Shown here: positions 1 through 7,990 of the stretch, piece after piece
Layout: each line of letters starts with the position of its first letter
Numbering within the stretch: position 1 is the stretch's first letter
NCBI GenBank assembly: GCA_016875975.1
Contig: VGOF01000014.1
Coordinates: 1 to 14,670 of the forward strand
Origin: Chloroflexota bacterium
Lineage (GTDB): Bacteria; Chloroflexota; Dehalococcoidia; GIF9; UBA5629
Reading direction: 5' to 3'
DNA length: 14,670 nucleotides
Notes under the pieces: model-generated
The model's database searches: none
Told to the model about the DNA's origin: nothing
Seen by the model: only the letters and a program-made list of their open reading frames with translations
Program-made: the position numbers and the translations under genes

Positions 1-120
1 CGTCCCATGAGCTGCTTCACCAATTCACGAAGTGTTGACCGAATTGTTTACGGAGTAATTAATCACCTTAATGAGTCTTGGAAGGAGAAGCCCTTTATCC
101 AATTTACACAAAACAATTGA
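1..120 (+). CDS. C-terminal end of a plus-strand gene, possibly a transposase (partial)
   Basis: A plus-strand frame is open from the window edge to a TGA at 118-120 and gives 39 residues. They look protein-like: a basic SRSVDRIVYGVINHLNESW stretch followed by KEKPFIQFTQNN. This pattern reminds me of the C-terminal ends of some DDE (mutator-type) transposases, but I cannot confirm it from so short a piece. A frame of this length can stay open by chance. The gene would converge on the minus-strand redox operon that ends at 225. If it is a transposase, the right end of an insertion sequence should lie between 120 and about 225. I see no convincing terminal inverted repeat there. Confidence 0.33.
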   Translation, partial: RPMSCFTNSRSVDRIVYGVINHLNESWKEKPFIQFTQNN

Positions 121-181
121 CATTACCTCGGCTACTGTTGTCGGCTCATTCTTGGATTAGAAAAGACTTCCAAGCCGGATG

Positions 182-210
182 TAGCGAATGTGCCCAACGT
201 TACATCGCTA
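182..210. repeat. Imperfect inverted repeat downstream of the operon
   Basis: On the minus strand TAGCGATGT pairs with ACATTCGCTA, giving about 9 base pairs with one bulged T and a loop of about 10 bases. It begins 15 bases after the zinc-ribbon stop codon and lies between two convergent frames, so it could help end transcription. No proper T-run follows on the minus strand, only TCTTTTCT some 15-20 bases further on. A classical intrinsic terminator is therefore not shown. Nothing else is visible in 121-224. Confidence 0.3.
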
Positions 211-224
211 ATGCAAATCAAGTG

Positions 225-356
225 TCACTTTGGGGAGATTTTGCGTATGCTGTTGGACTTGCACCTGGGACACGCCCTCTCCCTCACCTCCTGCTTGATA
301 CTCTCGGGTATGGAATATTCGTAGCCGCAACGAAGGCATTTGTAGGATTCCTCCAT
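225..356 (-). CDS. Small zinc-ribbon protein (43 aa)
   Basis: This 43-residue protein reads MEESYKCLRCGYEYSIPESI and ends in CPRCKSNSIRKISPK. Two CxxC knuckles (Cys7/Cys10 and Cys29/Cys32) fit a rubredoxin-like or zinc-ribbon fold that holds one metal ion. The rest is charged and has no membrane segment or signal peptide. The start is well supported: a perfect AAGGAGGT lies 10 bases upstream, inside the end of hdrA, and the ATG follows the hdrA stop by two bases. It is therefore almost certainly translated as the last gene of the kor-hdr operon. Small zinc ribbons of this kind occur beside many redox and acyl-CoA operons with no assigned role. Zinc is more likely than iron because the knuckles lack the rubredoxin CPxCG signature in the first position. 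Function is unknown. Confidence 0.8.
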   Translation of the reverse strand: MEESYKCLRCGYEYSIPESIKQEVRERACPRCKSNSIRKISPK

Positions 357-358
357 TT

Positions 359-2812
359 TTACGAAGACCTCCTTGCGCGCGCTGCTTTGGGACTCTTCTC
401 GCTTTTCCTTTGCTTCTCTTCCCTGAGCATCTTCTTGGTACGCTCCATCTCCTCCGAAGTCACTTTCTGGCGCAGCTCTTCCATCTCGTGCATAATCTGG
501 GCAAACCTGGGGCCTTCAGCAGCGCTGATCCATTCAAGCTGAAACCGCTCTGGCCTGATGCCAAGCTTTTCCAGTCGATCCCATATCTTATCCACGCGCT
601 TCATCGTCCAGTGATTGGCATTGATGTAGTGGCAGTCGCCTATGTGACACCCCGAGAGCAACACGACGGGAGCACCAAGCTCGAAGGCATACAAGATGAA
701 TTGCTCGCTGACACGTGCACTGCACATAACCCTGATGAAGCGGTTATTGGTCGGATACTGCATCCTCGATGTGCCCGCTAAGTCCCCTGCAGCATAGCTA
801 CACCAGTTGCACAAGAAAGTTATTATCTTTTTCTCCGGCTCTTCTGCCAGCGCTGCTCTAATCTGGGCCAATATGTACTCGTCCTCAAAATGCTGGATTT
901 GGATAGCACCAAAGCGACATTCGGCAGCACAGGCACCACAGCCGGCACAAGCAGCCGCAGTGATATGTGCTCCAGTCTTGGCCTTGACATCTACTTCAAT
1001 AGCTCCATAGGGACAAACGCGGTTACACACGCCGCATGAAGTGCATTTCTCAAGGTCAACTACCGCCTTAATTGCATCGCCACACACTGTGCCTGCATTC
1101 AGCAGGATAGAGCTTCTAGCTACCGCTGCACCGGCCTGCGTGACACAGTCTTTTATATCCTTCGGCGCTTCAACAGAGCCAGCGAAGAAAATACCTGGCG
1201 TAGGAGCATCCACCGGCCTCAGCTTGGGATGCGCCTCCATGGCAAAGCCATCGGCAGTCTGAGAGATATTCAGAACACCTGTTAGCTGCTTCAAGTCGTC
1301 GCTTGGATGCAATCCCACCGACAATACCAACATATCAAGCTCGTGTTCCTCTACTTTGGAGGTTGTAGTGTTCTCTACCCTTACCCTGAGGTTCTTGGTA
1401 ACCGGGTCCTCGGCCACCACACCTGGCAGGCCACGAATGTAACGGACACCTACTTCCTTGGAACGACGGAAAAGGTCTTCGAATCCCTTTCCATAAGCAC
1501 GTATATCCATATAAAAGACATAGACTTCGGCGCCGGGATAGTGCTCATCTATAAGTAGGCTGTCTTTAATTGTGTTCATGCAGCAGACGCTAGAGCAATA
1601 GGGATTGCCCCTGTTGTCAGTCCTCGACCCGACGCACTGGATGAAACCGATGCGCTTTGGCGTTTGGAGGTCAGAAGGGCGAAGCAGCTTGCCTTCGGTG
1701 GGACCACCACCGCATATCAGCCTCTCGAACTCCATAGTCGTAATAACATTTTCAAAACGAGTATAGCCATACTCATCTAGAATAGTGGGGTCATAAATGT
1801 CCATGCCTGTAGCTACGATAACAACACCAACGTTAAGCTCTACCACCTCATCCTTCATGTTCAAATCAATACACTGCTTTTCACAGACGTCAACGCATTT
1901 GTCACAAGTTACAGGGTTGTTCCCGAGGCAGTTTTCCATGTCGATAATATAGGAAGACGGAACAGCCTGGGGAAAGGGGATATGGGCAGCTTTCCGCGAG
2001 GAAAAACCCTGCTGAAAGGCATCAGGGACAACTACCGGGCACACCTCAGCGCACTTGCCACAGGAGTTACATTCGACTTCATCAACGTAGCGTGCCTTCT
2101 TCCGTACGCGGACTTTGAAATTACCTACATAGCCTGAAATCGATTCCACCTCGCTATAAGCCATAAGCTTTATTCGCGGATGGCGCCCGGCATCCATCAT
2201 CTTAGGTCCGAGCACACATATAGAGCAGTCCATCGTAGGAAACGTCTTGTCCAGTTGAGCCATAATCCCTCCGATGGATGGCTGTTTCTCGACCAAATAT
2301 ACCTGGTGCCCGGAATCAGCCAGGTCAAGTGCTGCCTGAATGCCGGCAACTCCGCCACCGATTACTAATGCGGCATCTGTCACCGGTATCATTGTATCTT
2401 GGTGTGGCTGCAGCAACCGAGCTTTAGCAGTAGCCACTTTAACAATGTCCCTGGCTTTAGCGGTTGCTGCTTCCCTGTCATGCAAATGAACCCAACTGCA
2501 TTGTTCCCTGATGTTAGCCATCTCCAGGAGGTACGGATTAAGACCCGCTTCAATGATGCAATTGCGAAAAGTAGGCTCGTGCATTCGGGGAGTACAGGAG
2601 GCTACCACCACGCGATTGAGGCGATTTTCAAGGATATATTTTTTAACTTCAGCCTGCCCCGGCTCGGAGCAAGTGTACTTATTTCTGACCGCAACAATTA
2701 CTCCGGGAAGAGCTTCGGCCTCTCGACGCACCTCCTCACAATCCACAGAACCAGCTATGTTGAGGCCACATTCACAGACAAAAACCCCGATTCTGATTTC
2801 CTCTTCAGACAA
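359..2812 (-). CDS. hdrA: HdrA-MvhD fusion, flavin/iron-sulfur electron-bifurcating subunit
   Basis: This 817-residue protein is HdrA, the FAD subunit that splits or merges electron pairs in heterodisulfide-reductase complexes, fused to MvhD. In order it shows an HdrA N-terminal domain (1-135; GVFVCECG at 9-16, NIREQCSWVH at 100-109), an FAD fold (IGGGVAGIQAA at 151-161, GG at 181-182) and the TFPTMDCSIC cluster motif (190-199). A ferredoxin insert follows (C248, C251, C254, C258 and C303, C306, C310, C314), then a two-cluster ferredoxin (C590-C600 and C622-C632). The MvhD domain comes last (about 664-780, with C668, C671, C697, C722 and C727). All these motifs are intact. A charged Lys/Arg tail follows from about 780. 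The start is TTG with GAGAGGAG four bases upstream, in the 12-base gap after the HdrCB gene. The nearest ATG upstream is out of frame and overlaps the preceding stop. MvhD normally wires HdrA to a hydrogenase or formate dehydrogenase, but none is encoded here. Confidence 0.93.
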   Translation of the reverse strand: MSEEEIRIGVFVCECGLNIAGSVDCEEVRREAEALPGVIVAVRNKYTCSEPGQAEVKKYILENRLNRVVVASCTPRMHEPTFRNCIIEAGLNPYLLEMANIREQCSWVHLHDREAATAKARDIVKVATAKARLLQPHQDTMIPVTDAALVIGGGVAGIQAALDLADSGHQVYLVEKQPSIGGIMAQLDKTFPTMDCSICVLGPKMMDAGRHPRIKLMAYSEVESISGYVGNFKVRVRKKARYVDEVECNSCGKCAEVCPVVVPDAFQQGFSSRKAAHIPFPQAVPSSYIIDMENCLGNNPVTCDKCVDVCEKQCIDLNMKDEVVELNVGVVIVATGMDIYDPTILDEYGYTRFENVITTMEFERLICGGGPTEGKLLRPSDLQTPKRIGFIQCVGSRTDNRGNPYCSSVCCMNTIKDSLLIDEHYPGAEVYVFYMDIRAYGKGFEDLFRRSKEVGVRYIRGLPGVVAEDPVTKNLRVRVENTTTSKVEEHELDMLVLSVGLHPSDDLKQLTGVLNISQTADGFAMEAHPKLRPVDAPTPGIFFAGSVEAPKDIKDCVTQAGAAVARSSILLNAGTVCGDAIKAVVDLEKCTSCGVCNRVCPYGAIEVDVKAKTGAHITAAACAGCGACAAECRFGAIQIQHFEDEYILAQIRAALAEEPEKKIITFLCNWCSYAAGDLAGTSRMQYPTNNRFIRVMCSARVSEQFILYAFELGAPVVLLSGCHIGDCHYINANHWTMKRVDKIWDRLEKLGIRPERFQLEWISAAEGPRFAQIMHEMEELRQKVTSEEMERTKKMLREEKQRKSEKSPKAARARRSS
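367..374 (-). promoter_or_regulatory. Perfect Shine-Dalgarno site for the zinc-ribbon gene
   Basis: AAGGAGGT on the minus strand, 10 bases before the ATG at 356 and inside the last codons of hdrA. It is one of the two strongest ribosome-binding sites in the window and is the main evidence that the 43-residue frame is a real gene. Confidence 0.75.
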
Positions 2813-2816
2813 GCGT

Positions 2817-2824
2817 CTCCTCTC
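2817..2824 (-). promoter_or_regulatory. Shine-Dalgarno site that fixes the hdrA TTG start
   Basis: GAGAGGAG on the minus strand lies four bases before the TTG at 2812 and directly after the stop of the preceding gene. It supports the TTG over any in-frame start further down in hdrA. Confidence 0.6.
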
Positions 2825-3967
2825 TCATGTCAAAAACGACTCTGCAATAAGGCTAAAAATGTCTTTAATCTTGACCTTCTTAGTGCCGACATCGCCGGCA
2901 TCCTTCTGAGCACACTTAAGATGTATCTGGCACTTGGGACATGCAGTAACCATCACTTCGGCACCAGTATCTTTTGCCTGATCCAGCCGTTCGGTTTGTA
3001 TTTGTTTGTGAACTGAGTCGCAGTATGCCCAAGGACTAGCACCACAGCATAGCGCCTTTTCTCGGTTATCCACCATTTCCACGAGCTTCAATCCCTCTAT
3101 TGACGTTAGCAAAGCTCGTGGCTGGTCAAATATCCTCGAATACCTCCCCAGAGTACAAGGGTCATGATATGTCACCGTCTCAGTCAGCCTGCCCATGGCT
3201 AGCCGCCCATCGGCCACGAGAGGAGCTAACACCTCTGTTGCGTGAACCACCTGCATATTCCACTTCTCCACAAACTTAGGATAATCGACCTTCAGCGTGT
3301 AATAGCACTCAGGGCAGCTGGTGACAATCCTTTTTACTCCTTTACTACTGAACTCATGTGCGTTGGCATTTGCCAAGGTCAGGAAACCCTTCAGGTCGCC
3401 TATGAGCAACAAGTCACGTCCGCAGCAACGCTCGCCGTCTAATAACCTGAATGGTATTTGAGCACGGTTCAACAGCCTCAGTGCTCCCCTTGTCCCCTCA
3501 ACAGTGTTCGTATTCAGGTCGCTGAAGACAACGTCGAAATACGGGGCACATCCCACGAAAAAGGCGGTGTTGCTCTGCTTATCAACCTCTATATCTTCCG
3601 GAAGCCAGTCGAAATTTTTTGCCTTGATGTTTCTGTGGCCGGCAATGTGCATTGCCGTCTGCATTATGCCACCGTGGTTATATTGAAGCTCAGCCCCCTC
3701 CGCAACGGCCTTATATCTCAGTGACCTTATGAAATCTGTATATTTCACATTGTAGTTACACCGCTCCATGCACATATTGCAGCTCAAGCAAGACCATACC
3801 GCGGCGTCAACAGGCCCCGAGCCATTGCGCCTCAAAGCCCCCTGCACAATGAGACGAGGATTGAATTCATGGTCATACCTGGCAACAGGACAAACTACGG
3901 TGCACTTACCGCAATCCAGACAGAGCCGGATTCCTGTTTCCTTGATGACCCTTGTCAAATCAACCAT
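2825..3967 (-). CDS. HdrC-HdrB fusion (HdrD-like CCG-domain iron-sulfur protein)
   Basis: This 380-residue protein combines the two smaller heterodisulfide-reductase subunits. The N-terminal HdrC part carries two [4Fe-4S] sites (C16, C19, C22, C26 and C60, C63, C66, C70). The HdrB part has two complete CCG domains: C140, CC181-182, C218, C221 and C271, CC307-308, C343, C346. In HdrB such domains hold noncubane [4Fe-4S] clusters where disulfide substrates are reduced. The fusion order matches HdrD, but no membrane segment or HdrE partner is present, so the protein is probably soluble. It lies between the two HdrA-type genes, 12 bases from hdrA and 27 bases from the large fusion. I chose the ATG at 3967 over a TTG directly before it because a GGTGG lies upstream at better spacing for the ATG. 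The true substrate (CoM-CoB type, other thiols, or DsrC-like protein) cannot be read from the sequence. Confidence 0.9.
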   Translation of the reverse strand: MVDLTRVIKETGIRLCLDCGKCTVVCPVARYDHEFNPRLIVQGALRRNGSGPVDAAVWSCLSCNMCMERCNYNVKYTDFIRSLRYKAVAEGAELQYNHGGIMQTAMHIAGHRNIKAKNFDWLPEDIEVDKQSNTAFFVGCAPYFDVVFSDLNTNTVEGTRGALRLLNRAQIPFRLLDGERCCGRDLLLIGDLKGFLTLANANAHEFSSKGVKRIVTSCPECYYTLKVDYPKFVEKWNMQVVHATEVLAPLVADGRLAMGRLTETVTYHDPCTLGRYSRIFDQPRALLTSIEGLKLVEMVDNREKALCCGASPWAYCDSVHKQIQTERLDQAKDTGAEVMVTACPKCQIHLKCAQKDAGDVGTKKVKIKDIFSLIAESFLT

Positions 3968-3994
3968 CAAACCACCGTGCGATGCAAGACATGG

Positions 3995-6900
3995 CTATCG
4001 TTTAGTAGTGGCTCCAGCAGCACAGCGTGAGCGCAGGCCTACGGCCTTCGCAGACTTCTTGGCAGGGGATTTTTGAAGCCCTCGAAACAGTTTAGCAACC
4101 TGCTCTACAAACCCATGTCCATCAAAGGCAGGCAGTTGCGTCAGAGCCAACCTCTCTTTGGGCATGCCGAGCAGTTCTAGCATTTGTCGTGCCTTCTCAT
4201 ATTCAGCAAGCACACACTTACTATCGCTCTCGAAATGGCACTTGCCTGGCTCACATCCCAAAAGCATTACTCCCTCCGCACCCAGCTCAAAAGCTTTGAG
4301 TATCAGGCCGGCATGGAGACGGGAGAGACAACGTACCCGAACAACCTTTACTGAAGCAGGATAGGAAAGCTCCATGTAAGATGCCGCCTCCAAACAACTC
4401 CAGCCATCCCAGTTACAGGCAAATACCAGTACGTCGGGAGCCGGCTTCTTTGTTCCGAATATGTCCGGGGCTTGCCCCTTGGAAAGCAACGAGCCTAAAA
4501 CGAGTTCAATCTGCTTATCACTTTGCGATTGTTGAATTACGGCACCGGTATCGCAACTGCTAACACACATCCCGCAGCCGTAGCACAAAGCCTTATCCAC
4601 AAAGGCGTATGGAACACCACTGTCGCGTACTCTCATTTCGATGTAGGGACATACCGCTGCACAGTCACCACAGCCACGGCAAGCCTTAGCATCGATATCT
4701 ACTGCCATTGCCCGTGAAGTCACGTGTCCCTGGCTCAAATACGAGGATAGTCGCGCAGCAGCAGCAAGTCCGCGCATCACCTGTTCCTCAGGCGCATCAT
4801 CGGCACCAAGCGACAACAAGAACAATCCTGCCGTCTCTCTAAGCGTAACCTCGCGCAGAAGGTCGCTACTGGTACCAGCCGAAACGTCCGATTTATTCAA
4901 TCGAGACATGAGGCGGCTGAGCAACTCTCCGGAGTTCGGTGTAACTGTGCAGAATGGCTTCTGACTTAGTTCTTCAGTATCAATCATCACTGCACCCACA
5001 GTCACTTTATCACCAGTTTGGCTATCTCCAAGCAAAGCCTCATATTTCCCAGGGACACCGCGAAGTTCAAGACTGCTTGGCCAGGGCCTAACGACGACAT
5101 CAGATTCTGCAAGCTCCGAAAGCCCAAGAGAGGTCAACAAGGAGGAGATTTGACTTTGCTGTCTCGATGTCTGTCTTGCCAAAACCACTGCTCCATAGCC
5201 TTGAGAGATAAGCGCTTGTGCTGCGGTGATATTGGCAACCCCACCACCAATTATGAGAGCACTGGGTAAGATATCGTTCCTGCTACGATTAGCCGGCAAG
5301 GCACAGGTGACAGCGCTGATACCGGCAGAGACCATCCGCAAGGCTTTTTGTGTAGCGCCATCGGCATCGTCTTTATGTACCCAAGCACACTGTTCCCGTA
5401 TATTGACAAACTCTAATTGCACACTGCTATCCCCACCAAAGTGTTCCCTCAGGTGCTTGAGACACATTGCTCGCCTATCAGTACAGCTATAACAAACTTG
5501 GCCCAGATTGCAGCATCTGCAGCCTGCGAGAACTAGGCCAGTCAATGACGCTTCGCTGGCTTTTCGAGCCATGAAAGATGCTCCCTCAGTAGTACAAGCC
5601 TGCGGCAGCTCCTCAACAAAGACCACAGAAGGCGAAGACAAGAGCTGCTTGGCAATCTCTGCGAAATCGACTACGGAACTGATACTATCACCACAACGAC
5701 ACAAAAAGACCCCTAGAACTGCATCACCAGTTGCCATAGTGGGCAAAGCCAAGCTAGGGGAAGGAGAGCTGGCATCGGCTTCTTTTAGCTCAGTTACAGT
5801 GGTCACTTTCGGCTTGATTTTCAGAGCAGTGCTCATAGCCACAGCCGTTGCTCTATTAAGCTGAGCTATGAGCTCTCGGTCGGGCTGGGAACAAACTACT
5901 GTGATGCCATCCTGACCGTTATTCCATGCGCGTTTTGCTGCTTCCCTGGCGTGTGCTGAGTTGTCATCAACAAACTTGATTACCGCCTCTGCTCTAATAT
6001 CTGCGCGCTTAACATCATCATCATGGAAAACTGCACCTAGCTGGCACGTTGCTACACATTCCAGACACTGGCTGCACATGGCACAGTTAAGGCAACGCTG
6101 TGCCTCTTGCAGCGCTGCTTTCTTTGATAAGCCGGTGGTGGTCTCCTCAAAGCTGCTAATCCTCTCCTGGAGTGATATAGCGGGCATTGGTGCCCGCTTA
6201 TAAGGCATAGCCTCAACGGACTTAATATCAACTTCTGCAACCGCTTCAGGTTCAAGGGTACGCCCAATAGCAAGGTCACTTTTTTGCAGATACCTGTCGA
6301 TAGACTCTACGGCCCTCAACCCTGCTGCCATAGCTTCTACAACGTTATTAGGGCCAGTTACGCAGTCACCACCTGCAAAAACACCGGGGATACTTGTCTC
6401 AAGCGTCAAAGGATTAACCTTGATAACCCCTGTCCCCCTCTTGAGCGATAGGCCGTCTATGCCCAGTTGAGAAGCATCGGGAGACTGGCCGACAGCTACA
6501 ACAACGTGGTCGGCTTCTATGACGAAATCAGTGCCGGGTATCGGCTTTGGCCTATGCCTGCCATTGGGCATAATCTCATTGGTCAATTTTGTCCTCTGGC
6601 AGCGTACCCCTGTGACCCTTCCACCTTCACCTACAATCTCTACTGGCATGGCCTGATACTCTATGGTCACGCCTTCTACAATGGCTTCTTCCACCTCTTC
6701 TTCAGCAGCAGTCAATTCTTCAGGGATTGTCCAACTCAGTATCTTGACTGCGGCTTTATTCCATCTGATGACAGCTCTTGCTGAGTCTACGGCACTATTG
6801 CCATCACCGATGATGGCAACATTCGCACCTACAAAGGTATCAACTTTCAGATTTAAGGTCAGCAGTAGCGACATACAGTCCACCACGCCGTCAAGCTCTT

Positions 6901-7990
6901 CCCCTGGGATATTGAGCTTGTTATTTCGTTGGGCGCCGATAGCCAGGAAAAAGGCTTTGAAGCCACGTTCCTTAAGGTAGGTGAAGGTGATATCACGTCC
7001 CACGGTTATACCGGTCCTGACATCTATGCCTAAACTTCTGATGGCCTCGATTTCCTTCTCGCGGACCTCTCGAGGAAGGCGAAAGCGTGGAATGCCAGTA
7101 GCTAGCATGCCGCCGACAACGCTGTGAGATTCAAATACTACAGGCGAATACCCACGGCGTTTCAATTCCCAGGCCGCTGTAAGGCCTGCAGGGCCACTGC
7201 CTATAATCGCTATCCGGCCTTCCCGCGGCATATCTTGGGTAGTCCCCTTCCACGCAGGAATTGCTGTAGCCTTATCGGCTGCATAGCGATGAAGTGCACG
7301 TATTGACACGGGAGCATCGAGCTTGTCACGGGTGCAGTTTGCCTCACATGGGTGCCTGCAAACTCTTCCCAGTATGCCACTAAGTGGCGCTGCTTCAGCG
7401 ATTAACTCAGCCGCCCTTCCCACCTTGTCATTTGCCAGCAATGAGACAAACCCTTGTACATTGATGCCCAGCGGACATGCTACATGGCAAGGCGCCATGC
7501 CGTTCTTGTCGATAACATAGGCCGAGGGAACAGCTTTTGGTTCTAGGAGAGGCTTGTGTATGGCTCCATGGGTGATCTTCTGGTCATCTATCAGTGTAGT
7601 CAACCTGACTGAACACTCAGTCTGGCAACGACCACAACCAGTACATAAGTCCGTCTGCACAAATCTGGGGCGTTGCAAAACATCGAGTGTGAAACCATTG
7701 CCATCCTTCACCATGGACTGAACTTGAGCGCCACTATACAATGTCACCAGCGGATGGCTCATAGTCCGCAGCAGGAGTGGCCAAAAATAGCGCTGTCCCG
7801 GCAGTAGTTCAACTGATGTGGCTGCAGTGGTACCATTGCAGCCAAGAGAGAGTGAGTCCGTGATGAGCTTGACATCAATTCCCATTTGGGCCAGGCTGAG
7901 CGCTGTCTGTACAGCAAAGATGCTGTTGCCAACAATAGCAGCACCAGGTAAAGCGGCAGCGTCATCCGCCATTTGTATGCCCGCTGTCAT
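3995..7990 (-). CDS. HdrA/GltD/HdrA/MvhD four-module redox fusion
   Basis: This 1331-residue protein is built in modules. Residues 1-165 resemble the middle of HdrA: a degenerate nucleotide fold, then RPRFVQTDLCTGCGRC and KAVPSAYVID. Residues 166-575 are a GltD-like NAD(P)H oxidoreductase, with an N-terminal iron-sulfur domain (C168, C172, C211, C215, C219), an intact FAD motif IIGSGPAGLTAA (262-273), GGMLATGIPRFRLP (293-306) and a nucleotide site IIGDGNSAVDSA (393-404). Cysteines at 633-649 form a ferredoxin motif. Residues 755-940 repeat an HdrA N-terminal and FAD region (NIREQCAWVH at 863-872). A two-cluster ferredoxin (C1104-C1114, C1136-C1146) and an MvhD domain (1186-1305) follow, then a Lys/Arg tail. 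The protein probably passes electrons between NAD(P)H, ferredoxin and the HdrCB/HdrA proteins. It overlaps korC by 29 bases, suggesting coupled translation. A second in-frame ATG at 7972 is a possible alternative start. Confidence 0.9.
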   Translation of the reverse strand: MTAGIQMADDAAALPGAAIVGNSIFAVQTALSLAQMGIDVKLITDSLSLGCNGTTAATSVELLPGQRYFWPLLLRTMSHPLVTLYSGAQVQSMVKDGNGFTLDVLQRPRFVQTDLCTGCGRCQTECSVRLTTLIDDQKITHGAIHKPLLEPKAVPSAYVIDKNGMAPCHVACPLGINVQGFVSLLANDKVGRAAELIAEAAPLSGILGRVCRHPCEANCTRDKLDAPVSIRALHRYAADKATAIPAWKGTTQDMPREGRIAIIGSGPAGLTAAWELKRRGYSPVVFESHSVVGGMLATGIPRFRLPREVREKEIEAIRSLGIDVRTGITVGRDITFTYLKERGFKAFFLAIGAQRNNKLNIPGEELDGVVDCMSLLLTLNLKVDTFVGANVAIIGDGNSAVDSARAVIRWNKAAVKILSWTIPEELTAAEEEVEEAIVEGVTIEYQAMPVEIVGEGGRVTGVRCQRTKLTNEIMPNGRHRPKPIPGTDFVIEADHVVVAVGQSPDASQLGIDGLSLKRGTGVIKVNPLTLETSIPGVFAGGDCVTGPNNVVEAMAAGLRAVESIDRYLQKSDLAIGRTLEPEAVAEVDIKSVEAMPYKRAPMPAISLQERISSFEETTTGLSKKAALQEAQRCLNCAMCSQCLECVATCQLGAVFHDDDVKRADIRAEAVIKFVDDNSAHAREAAKRAWNNGQDGITVVCSQPDRELIAQLNRATAVAMSTALKIKPKVTTVTELKEADASSPSPSLALPTMATGDAVLGVFLCRCGDSISSVVDFAEIAKQLLSSPSVVFVEELPQACTTEGASFMARKASEASLTGLVLAGCRCCNLGQVCYSCTDRRAMCLKHLREHFGGDSSVQLEFVNIREQCAWVHKDDADGATQKALRMVSAGISAVTCALPANRSRNDILPSALIIGGGVANITAAQALISQGYGAVVLARQTSRQQSQISSLLTSLGLSELAESDVVVRPWPSSLELRGVPGKYEALLGDSQTGDKVTVGAVMIDTEELSQKPFCTVTPNSGELLSRLMSRLNKSDVSAGTSSDLLREVTLRETAGLFLLSLGADDAPEEQVMRGLAAAARLSSYLSQGHVTSRAMAVDIDAKACRGCGDCAAVCPYIEMRVRDSGVPYAFVDKALCYGCGMCVSSCDTGAVIQQSQSDKQIELVLGSLLSKGQAPDIFGTKKPAPDVLVFACNWDGWSCLEAASYMELSYPASVKVVRVRCLSRLHAGLILKAFELGAEGVMLLGCEPGKCHFESDSKCVLAEYEKARQMLELLGMPKERLALTQLPAFDGHGFVEQVAKLFRGLQKSPAKKSAKAVGLRSRCAAGATTKR

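Noticed and set aside
1..45. Minus-strand frame reading RSTLRELVKQLMG at the left edge
   Set aside because: It is too short, has no ribosome-binding site, and overlaps the more protein-like plus-strand frame that ends at 120.
78..542. Plus-strand frame of 154 residues at the left end
   Set aside because: It runs antisense through the zinc-ribbon gene and the hdrA end, resembles no family, and lies opposite well-supported coding sequence.
2399..3016. Plus-strand frame of 205 residues
   Set aside because: It is antisense to the hdrA and HdrCB genes, both with complete cofactor motifs. It has no domain or plausible ribosome-binding site of its own.
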